DNA from: CAVCAD01 sp036653735
GTDB lineage: Bacteria; Bacillota_I; Bacilli_A; RF39; UBA660
Direction: 5' to 3'
Length of the DNA stretch: 15,901 bases
Assembly: GCA_036653735.1 (NCBI GenBank)
Contig: JAVVTI010000020.1
Coordinates: forward strand, 1-15,901
Both the position numbers and the translations under genes were made by a program. The notes under the pieces were generated by a model, which was given only the letters and a program-made list of their open reading frames with translations, searched no databases and was not told the origin of the DNA. Shown here in pieces: positions 1 through 4,612 of this stretch (position 1 is the stretch's first letter; every line of letters starts with the position of its first letter).

Positions 1-53
1 TAAGTGATACTTAAAATATTTTAAAAAAGGTTTAACAAATAGGCGACTTTTGT

Positions 54-82
54 TTGACAAGTAGCATAAACTTATGTATAAT
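54..82 (+). promoter_or_regulatory. Promoter of the infC-rpmI-rplT operon
   Basis: A consensus -35 TTGACA (54-59) and a consensus -10 TATAAT (77-82) are separated by exactly 17 bases. This is a textbook sigma-A type promoter. Transcription would begin near position 89, leaving a leader of about 145 bases before infC. No gene is visible upstream within the window. Confidence 0.85.
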
Positions 83-106
83 AAAAATTAGTAAAAAGAG
101 AAAGCA

Positions 107-214
107 GTGTTTCACTCACCTGATTTACGTTTAGTAAATGGGTTCAATAGCTTAAGTTTAATATAAGTTTTTGAAGGTGCGTGAAGTGAAATACTATAGT
201 GTATTTCACTTTTT
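107..214 (+). promoter_or_regulatory. Attenuator leader of the infC operon (putative L20 leader)
   Basis: Two nearly identical segments, GTGTTTCACT (107-116) and GTATTTCACT (201-210), both pair with AGTGAAATAC (185-194). Pairing with the downstream copy gives a 10-bp hairpin with a 6-base loop followed by five T, which looks like an intrinsic terminator just before the infC ribosome binding site. Pairing with the upstream copy is extended by CACC (117-120) with GGTG (176-179). It encloses two small hairpins: ATTTAC/GTAAAT (123-128, 134-139) and TTCAA/TTGAA (143-147, 171-175) with inner CTTA/TAAG. The two folds exclude each other. In Bacillus the same operon is repressed by ribosomal protein L20 through premature termination in its leader. 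That this leader binds L20 is inferred from position and architecture. Confidence 0.75.
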
Positions 215-234
215 ATATTATGGAGGTGTTTAGA

Positions 235-756
235 ATAGCTAAACCAAATGGAGCTCTAATAAATGAGCAAATAAATTTTTCTGAAGTTTTGGTAATAGGT
301 CCTAATGGAGAAAAGTTAGGTCTTAAGAAAAGAGCAGATGCTCTTACACTCGCATCTTATGCTGGATTAGATTTAGTTCTTATGAATGAAAAACCTACTC
401 CTATATGTAAGATAATTGATTATAATAAATTTAAGTATGAAAAAATCAAAAGAGAAAAAGAGCAGTTTAAAAAGCAAAGGGAACTTAATTTAGAAGTCAA
501 AGAGTATCGTTTAAGTGTGTCAATAGATATTCATGATTTTGAAACAAAGTTTAAAAATGCTAAATCCTACGTTGAAAAAGGACATAAGATAAAAGTAACT
601 GTTAGGTTTAAGGGGCGTCAAATGGCACATCCTGAACTAGGCCGTGAAGTTATTCTTAAGTTTGCTAATAAAATGGAAGATATAGCTGTTATAGAAAGTA
701 CGCCAAAACAAGAAGGAAGATGTATGAGTTTGCTACTTGCACCTAAAAAGAAATAA
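235..756 (+). CDS. infC: Translation initiation factor IF-3, probable AUA start
   Basis: IF-3 binds the 30S subunit, keeps it apart from 50S and checks start-codon/initiator pairing. The protein (173 aa from this start) shows the family order: an N-domain beginning LINEQINFSEVLVIGPNGEKLG, a lysine-rich linker, and a C-domain with VRFKGRQMAHPELG and the terminal LLLAPKKK. Start choice: the frame is open from about 199, but the only ATG (220) lies before the strong ribosome site GGAGGTG (222-228). Six bases after that site is ATA (235), giving MAKPNGALINEQ, which fits the usual length ahead of the INE motif. Non-standard starts (AUU, AUC and similar) are a known hallmark of infC and let IF-3 limit its own synthesis. 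It heads the rpmI-rplT operon, with rpmI starting 10 bases after its stop. The identity is certain; the exact start is inferred. Confidence 0.95.
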   Translation: MAKPNGALINEQINFSEVLVIGPNGEKLGLKKRADALTLASYAGLDLVLMNEKPTPICKIIDYNKFKYEKIKREKEQFKKQRELNLEVKEYRLSVSIDIHDFETKFKNAKSYVEKGHKIKVTVRFKGRQMAHPELGREVILKFANKMEDIAVIESTPKQEGRCMSLLLAPKKK

Positions 757-766
757 GGAGGATATT

Positions 767-958
767 ATGAAACAAAAAACACACAAGGGAATTAGTAAAA
801 AAGTGGTTGTTAGACCTGGTGGAACTACAAAAATAGGTAGACCTGGTGGAAACCATAAGGCTGGAAAAAAGTCAACTGATTTTAACAGAAAAAACAGAGA
901 AGGGAGTTCTTTAAGTACTGGGGATGCTAATAGGTACAAGAGAGCTTTAAGGGGGTAA
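767..958 (+). CDS. rpmI: 50S ribosomal protein L35
   Basis: This is a small basic protein of the large ribosomal subunit, 63 aa. The N-terminal KTHKGISKKVVV and the internal HKAGKKS block are the L35 signature, and the length is typical of the family. I chose the ATG at 767 because GGAGG (757-761) sits five bases before it. An upstream in-frame GTG would read through the end of infC and add residues that L35 does not have. It lies between infC and rplT, the order conserved across most bacteria, with a 4-base gap to rplT. It should be co-regulated with both through the operon leader. Confidence 0.95.
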   Translation: MKQKTHKGISKKVVVRPGGTTKIGRPGGNHKAGKKSTDFNRKNREGSSLSTGDANRYKRALRG

Positions 959-962
959 ACTA

Positions 963-1529
963 ATGGCAAGAGTTAAAGGTGGTATTGTATCTCGTAATAG
1001 AAGAAAGAAAGTTTTAAAAAGAGCAGAAGGTTATTTTGGAAGTAAACATAGATTATATAAAACTGCTCAAGAACAATTATTTCATTCTGGAGCATACAGT
1101 TATAATGATAGGAAGAAAAGAAAAGGCGACTTTAGAAAACTATGGATACTTAGAATAAATGCTGGAGCAAGAAGTAATGATATAAGTTATTCTATGCTTA
1201 TTAATGGTCTTAATAAAGCTAATATTCTTATTAATAGAAAGATGTTAAGTGAAATGGCTATTGATAGTCCAGAAGAATTTACTAAAATAGTTAATATGGC
1301 TAAGGAGGCTTTAAAGAATCCTCCTAAGAAAGAAATAATAATTGAAGTAAAAGAAAATAAAGTAGTAAAAGAAAATAAAGAAGTAAAAGAAAATAAAGAA
1401 GTTAAGAAATCTAATAAAGTAGATGTATCTTCTTTAACAGTAGTAGAACTTAAAAAACTTGCTAAAGAAAAAGAAATAAATGGATATACTACTATGAAAA
1501 AAGCTGAGTTAATTGATGCTTTAAAATAA
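963..1529 (+). CDS. rplT: 50S ribosomal protein L20 with C-terminal Rho-N/SAP-like extension
   Basis: L20 binds 23S rRNA early in 50S assembly and, in Bacillus, represses its own operon through the leader. Residues 1 to about 118 are a normal L20: MARVKGGIVSRNRRKKVLKR, the YFGSKHRLYKTA block, LWILRINAGAR and the INRKMLSEMAI segment. L20 normally ends there, but this protein has 188 residues. A lysine/glutamate linker contains three copies of a VKENK hexad (residues about 128-145). It leads into residues about 155-188, with SLTVVELKKLAKEKEINGY and MKKAELIDAL, which resembles the Rho N-terminal or SAP-type helical nucleic-acid-binding fold. The domain call is by eye. There is no frameshift or stop between the parts, so the fusion is real in this sequence. 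The ribosome site is a G-rich run within the end of rpmI. A terminator follows at once. Confidence 0.95.
   Translation: MARVKGGIVSRNRRKKVLKRAEGYFGSKHRLYKTAQEQLFHSGAYSYNDRKKRKGDFRKLWILRINAGARSNDISYSMLINGLNKANILINRKMLSEMAIDSPEEFTKIVNMAKEALKNPPKKEIIIEVKENKVVKENKEVKENKEVKKSNKVDVSSLTVVELKKLAKEKEINGYTTMKKAELIDALK
1344..1397 (+). repeat. 18-bp tandem repeat encoding the L20 linker
   Basis: Three consecutive 18-base units encode EVKENK, VVKENK and EVKENK inside rplT. A diverged fourth unit (EVKKSN) follows. The period is a multiple of three, so gain or loss of a unit would leave the frame intact. The repeat makes a charged, flexible spacer between the L20 core and the C-terminal domain. Confidence 0.85.
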
Positions 1530-1537
1530 AGAAATAT

Positions 1538-1574
1538 AACTAGTTTTGTCGAAATTGATGAAACTAGTTTTTAT
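1538..1574 (+). terminator. Terminator of the infC operon
   Basis: AACTAGTTT (1538-1546) and AAACTAGTT (1561-1569) form a 9-bp stem with a 14-base loop. A T-rich tail (TTTTTA including stem T residues) follows. It sits 9 bases after the rplT stop. The stem is AT-rich with a large loop, so read-through into the next small gene is possible. Confidence 0.65.
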
Positions 1575-1605
1575 TTGGTTTAAAATATATTTAAAGGAGA
1601 TAAGA

Positions 1606-1836
1606 ATGAAAACAATTTATGAAAATAGTAATTTGTATGTTGATTTAGAGGATGATGTTTTAAAAAGTGATTTAATTAATTTAGGAAGGCATGTAGGTGA
1701 TATAAATAGTTTATATGAAATAGATGAAGTTATTATTAATACAAGTAGAACTACAAGATATAATAAATATCATATGAATAATTTAATGAATAATAAAGAA
1801 TTTTCTACATGTTCTAAAGTAATAATAAATAAATAA
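1606..1836 (+). CDS. Unrecognised 76-aa acidic protein
   Basis: I do not recognise this protein. The start is ATG at 1606, chosen because AAAGGAGA (1593-1600) lies just upstream; the frame is open further 5' but runs through the rplT terminator. The 76 residues are soluble, with no membrane segment or signal peptide. An acidic N-terminal half (YVDLEDDVLKSDLINLGRH) is followed by a short VIINTS strand and an Asn/Tyr-rich tail. The alternation suggests a small alpha/beta fold. No clear promoter precedes it, so it may depend on read-through from rplT. murC follows after 71 bases with its own promoter. It could be a lineage-specific gene. That it is coding rests on the ribosome site and open frame only. 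Confidence 0.6.
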   Translation: MKTIYENSNLYVDLEDDVLKSDLINLGRHVGDINSLYEIDEVIINTSRTTRYNKYHMNNLMNNKEFSTCSKVIINK

Positions 1837-1858
1837 TACGTAAAGAAGTAAACTTATG

Positions 1859-1887
1859 TTTATAATTTTATAATAATTTGATATAAT
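1859..1887 (+). promoter_or_regulatory. Promoter of murC
   Basis: An extended -10, TG-A-TATAAT (TG at 1879-1880, TATAAT at 1882-1887), lies 20 bases before the murC start. The matching -35 position, TTTATA (1859-1864, 17-base spacer), is poor, as is usual where an extended -10 carries recognition. The predicted start of transcription leaves a leader of only about 14 bases. Confidence 0.6.
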
Positions 1888-1907
1888 TAAGTAGAAAGAA
1901 GGTTATT

Positions 1908-3203
1908 GTGAAGTATTATTGCATAGGTATAAAGGGCTCTGGTATGGCTACACTTGCTAATATCTTGTTTGATCTTGGTAATGAAGTAAGTGGATATGAT
2001 GATGTTAAAGAAAATAAGTTTACTCAAGAAGGTTTAGATAAAAGAGGAATAAAAATATATTATGGTGAGAATCATTTAATAGATAAGGATACTATTGTTA
2101 CTTATTCTGCTGCTTTTAGTCAAAATCATCCTGAAATTAAGCTTGTTAAATCTTTAGGATTAACTATTAAAAGCTATAATGATATTATAGGGGATATATC
2201 TAGAGAATTTAAAACTATATGTATTTGTGGTACACATGGTAAGACTACTACTACAAGCTTAATTTCACATATACTTAAAAATACTATAGGATGTAATTAT
2301 TTTATTGGTGATGGTAGTGGGTATGCTAGTAAAAGTAATACTTTATTTGCATTAGAATCATGTGAATTTAATAAACACTTTTTAGCATATAGTCCATATG
2401 TAACTGTTATTACTAATATAGAACTTGAACATACTGAGTGTTATAATGGTATTAAAGATATAAGAGATACATTTAAAGTATTTGCAAATAAATCATCTAA
2501 TTATATACTGGGTTGTGGGGATGATGAAGATATAAGAAAGATAAAGTTTGATAAAGAAGTATTATATTATGGATTTAATGATGATAATGATTATGTTATT
2601 AGAGATTTAAAATCTACTTTACTAGGAGAAACTTTTAAGGTATATAATAATGATAAATTACTTATTGATACATTTATACCTTTAGTTGGTAAACATATGG
2701 TTCTTGATGCTGTAGCTGCTATTATTGTATGTAATAAGGAAGGGGTTTCTTTTGAAAACATTAATAAATTATTATCTAATTTTGTAAATGCTAAAAATAG
2801 ATTTAATGAAGAAGTATATAAAAATAATATTATAATAAATGATTATGCTCATCATCCAACTGAAATTAGGGTTACAATAGAGGCTGCAAGGGAGAAATAT
2901 CCTAATAAAAAGGTTATAGCTATATTTAAACCTAATACATATTCAAGGACTGAGAGTTTTTTAGATATGTATGTTAAATCATTGGATTTAGCAGATTATT
3001 CTTATGTAACACCTATAGAGAGTAATAGGGAAAGTATAAGTGAATATCCTAATATAAGAAGTGAGAATATAGTTAATAAACTTAAACATGGAGAATTACT
3101 AACAAATGTAGATGTTCTTGATAAATATGAGAATAGTATTTTAGTGTTTATGAGTTGTGCTGATATAACTCATTTGATAGATGAATATAAGTTGACAAAG
3201 TAA
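1908..3203 (+). CDS. murC: UDP-N-acetylmuramate--L-alanine ligase
   Basis: This cytoplasmic ATP-dependent ligase adds L-alanine to UDP-MurNAc, the first amino acid of the peptidoglycan stem peptide. It has 431 aa, the usual length. The N-terminal nucleotide-sugar domain opens YYCIGIKGSGMATLA. The Mur-ligase P-loop is GTHGKTTTT (residues 108-116), followed by TNIELEHTE in the central ATPase domain. The C-terminal domain carries NDYAHHPTEI (about 311-320), a MurC-type signature. The start is GTG at 1908 with a GAAGG ribosome site a few bases upstream; no nearer in-frame ATG precedes the conserved first strand. No other mur genes are adjacent, so murC is detached from the division and cell-wall cluster. 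It shows that the organism makes peptidoglycan. Confidence 0.96.
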   Translation: MKYYCIGIKGSGMATLANILFDLGNEVSGYDDVKENKFTQEGLDKRGIKIYYGENHLIDKDTIVTYSAAFSQNHPEIKLVKSLGLTIKSYNDIIGDISREFKTICICGTHGKTTTTSLISHILKNTIGCNYFIGDGSGYASKSNTLFALESCEFNKHFLAYSPYVTVITNIELEHTECYNGIKDIRDTFKVFANKSSNYILGCGDDEDIRKIKFDKEVLYYGFNDDNDYVIRDLKSTLLGETFKVYNNDKLLIDTFIPLVGKHMVLDAVAAIIVCNKEGVSFENINKLLSNFVNAKNRFNEEVYKNNIIINDYAHHPTEIRVTIEAAREKYPNKKVIAIFKPNTYSRTESFLDMYVKSLDLADYSYVTPIESNRESISEYPNIRSENIVNKLKHGELLTNVDVLDKYENSILVFMSCADITHLIDEYKLTK

Positions 3204-3221
3204 GATTAACTATTGTATATT
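3192..3221 (+). promoter_or_regulatory. Promoter of the 213-aa gene, inside the end of murC
   Basis: TTGACA (3192-3197) and TATATT (3216-3221) are 18 bases apart. The -35 overlaps the last codons of murC. This would give the downstream gene its own transcript in addition to any read-through from murC. Confidence 0.6.
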
Positions 3222-3243
3222 AAGTATAGGAGTGGTGAGTTTT

Positions 3244-3885
3244 ATGAAAAATTATTGTTTGACAGGGGAAAATAAAAAGAATTTTATTAAAAATTATTGC
3301 ATTGTTAATAATACTATTTTTGCATCTTTAGCAAGTGGAGAAACATACTTAGTACCATATACAGAGGAAAGAGAAAAAAGAGTACTAAGAAAGATGGAAG
3401 AACAGTCAGAGTTTTTGGATTGTTTTATGAATATTAAGTCTAATGAATTGAATATAGAGAGAATGAAAGCAGTTAGTGTTATATTATGTGGAGGAGCTTC
3501 TTCTCTTTTACTATTACCTAATCCATTACTAGTAGCGGCTTCAGTAGGTATTTCTACATTTATGCTTACTAATATACATATGAGGATGAAAATAAAAAGA
3601 GAGCAAATAAAGGATGCTAAGAAAACTAAATTATTTGTTGATATAAAGGATACATTAAATGAAAATATTCAAAATCAAGGTCAAATAGTTTTTGAAGGAT
3701 TAAGTGAAAAATCTAAAGAAGTATTAAAGCATACACATCAAGAAGTACCTCAATTGGATATTAATATAATTGATAAGATGACTCTTGAGGATCTTAGAAT
3801 TATGTTAGAGAATATTCATATAGAAAGTGATCTTGATAAGATTTTTAGTGATGAAGATACTATGAAACATACATTAAAAAAATGA
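3244..3885 (+). CDS. Unrecognised 213-aa protein with a hydrophobic hairpin
   Basis: I do not recognise the family. The start is ATG at 3244, after AGGAGTGGTGAG; an upstream in-frame GTG overlaps that ribosome site and is less likely. The N-terminal about 70 residues are polar and charged (GETYLVPYTEEREKRVLRKMEEQ). Residues about 76-106 form two adjacent hydrophobic segments around VILCGGASSLLLLPNPLLVAASVGISTFML. This suggests a membrane hairpin with both ends on the same side. The rest is charged, probably helical, and ends in an acidic LEDLRIMLENIHIESDLDKIF stretch. No signal peptide cleavage site is apparent. It has its own promoter and a strong terminator, so it is a single-gene unit. It could be a membrane-associated cytoplasmic adaptor, but no function can be assigned. 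Confidence 0.8.
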   Translation: MKNYCLTGENKKNFIKNYCIVNNTIFASLASGETYLVPYTEEREKRVLRKMEEQSEFLDCFMNIKSNELNIERMKAVSVILCGGASSLLLLPNPLLVAASVGISTFMLTNIHMRMKIKREQIKDAKKTKLFVDIKDTLNENIQNQGQIVFEGLSEKSKEVLKHTHQEVPQLDINIIDKMTLEDLRIMLENIHIESDLDKIFSDEDTMKHTLKK

Positions 3886-3910
3886 TAGATATTTAAATGA
3901 ATTATTATAT

Positions 3911-3942
3911 AAGATAGATTATTAATATATCTATCTTTTTTT
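3911..3942 (+). terminator. Rho-independent terminator after the 213-aa gene
   Basis: AAGATAGAT (3911-3919) and ATCTATCTT (3929-3937) form a 9-bp stem with a 9-base loop, followed by a long T run up to 3942. It lies 26 bases after the stop codon. From here to about 4100 I see no gene, only AT-rich spacer. Confidence 0.85.
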
Positions 3943-4100
3943 GTTTATAAATATTTTGTAATAATAGTAGCATTTATATTTATAATTCATCAAATAATAG
4001 GTATAAGGAAGTTTATCTTAATACTTTGTAGTTATTAATTTAACTAAAATATATATAAAAGAAGTACTTAGAATTTAAATTAACAGTAGTTTATGTGAAT

Positions 4101-4129
4101 TTGACATAAATATAGATTTATGATATGAT
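4101..4129 (+). promoter_or_regulatory. Promoter of the 78-aa gene
   Basis: A consensus -35 TTGACA (4101-4106) and TATGAT (4124-4129) are separated by 17 bases, with TG-A just before the -10 (extended form). It is followed by an excellent ribosome site, AAAGGAGGA (4142-4150). A strong promoter and strong ribosome site on a tiny gene argue that the product is made in quantity. Confidence 0.75.
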
Positions 4130-4159
4130 TACAAAGTTCCTAAAGGAGGAAAAGTAAAA

Positions 4160-4396
4160 GTGACCATTAATAAAGATTGTTTAAGTTTAACTTTTAAAAG
4201 ATTTAAAAATAAACTTGGAAGATATCCTACTATAGAAGAGGCAAAGAAGCTTGTGGATATGTGTGCTTTAGAAGAAAAAAGAAAATTGGAAGAAGAAGCG
4301 GTTTTTAAAGATGTATTTAAATTAATATGTAGTCAAGGTAACTTAGAGGTAAATGATAATCATCAGGATTTAAGTTTATTATTAGTTGATAAATAA
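4160..4396 (+). CDS. Unrecognised 78-aa charged helical protein
   Basis: I do not recognise this protein. It starts at GTG 4160, ten bases after GGAGG; no ATG is available nearby in frame. The 78 residues are soluble and rich in Lys and Glu. The N-terminal part reads LTFKRFKNKLGRYPTIEEAKKLV. The GRYPTIEEA turn is reminiscent of helix starts in sigma-factor region 3 and other helix-turn-helix proteins, but the protein is too short to claim this. A middle helix follows (EEKRKLEEEAVFKDVFKLI), then an acidic tail. It has its own strong promoter and terminator and sits alone between the 213-aa gene and topA. It could be a small regulator or adaptor; this is inference from size, charge and expression signals. 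Confidence 0.72.
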   Translation: MTINKDCLSLTFKRFKNKLGRYPTIEEAKKLVDMCALEEKRKLEEEAVFKDVFKLICSQGNLEVNDNHQDLSLLLVDK

Positions 4397-4397
4397 G

Positions 4398-4420
4398 GAT
4401 AACTTTAGGGTTATCTTTTT
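4398..4420 (+). terminator. Rho-independent terminator after the 78-aa gene
   Basis: GATAAC (4398-4403) and GTTATC (4410-4415) form a 6-bp stem with a 6-base loop, followed by a run of T. It begins one base after the stop codon at 4396. Confidence 0.78.
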
Positions 4421-4450
4421 ATATATAAAAGATGTGGTAATTATATTAAA

Positions 4451-4513
4451 TTTAGTAAATTAGTATATGATATATTATTAAATTATGAATATTAATATAT
4501 TTAATTTACTAAA
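4451..4513. repeat. Long imperfect inverted repeat upstream of topA
   Basis: TTTAGTAAATT (4451-4461) is matched exactly by AATTTACTAAA (4503-4513). The 41 bases between are nearly all A/T and can partly pair (TATATGATATATT against AATATTAATATA), so the whole block could form a hairpin of about 60 bases. It lies between the terminator of the 78-aa gene and the topA promoter. It has no T run placed like a terminator tail. Function unknown: a cruciform-prone site or a protein-binding dyad are both possible. Confidence 0.6.
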
Positions 4514-4550
4514 ATGATATTGTAAAGTATGCTGAATTATGAAAAAGCAC

Positions 4551-4582
4551 TACTTGACAAATAAAACAAGTAATTATATTAT
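4551..4582 (+). promoter_or_regulatory. topA promoter with an overlapping dyad
   Basis: TTGACA (4554-4559) and TATTAT (4577-4582) are 17 bases apart. TACTTG (4551-4556) and CAAGTA (4567-4572) form a 6-bp inverted repeat with a 10-base centre that covers the -35 element and most of the spacer. This placement suits a repressor operator. The promoter call is firm; the operator is speculative. Confidence 0.65.
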
Positions 4583-4612
4583 GAAGAAAGAGAAAGAAAG
4601 GAAAATGAAATT

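Noticed and set aside
199..234. Upstream GTG (199) or ATG (220) as the infC start
   Set aside because: Position 199 lies inside the loop of the terminator hairpin and 220 precedes the ribosome site. Both would add residues that IF-3 does not normally have.
733..969. 78-codon open frame on the minus strand across rpmI
   Set aside because: It is the antisense shadow of rpmI and the infC/rplT ends, with no ribosome site and a composition (Pro/Leu/Phe runs) typical of the complement of a Lys/Gly-rich gene.
1851..1875. Hairpin TAAAC/GTTTA after the 76-aa gene as a terminator
   Set aside because: The stem is only about 5 bp, the following tail is mixed A/T, and it overlaps the murC promoter region, so it cannot be supported.
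3943..4100. Possible small RNA between the two orphan genes
   Set aside because: No promoter-terminator pair encloses it; the terminator at 3911 belongs to the upstream gene and the promoter at 4101 to the downstream one.
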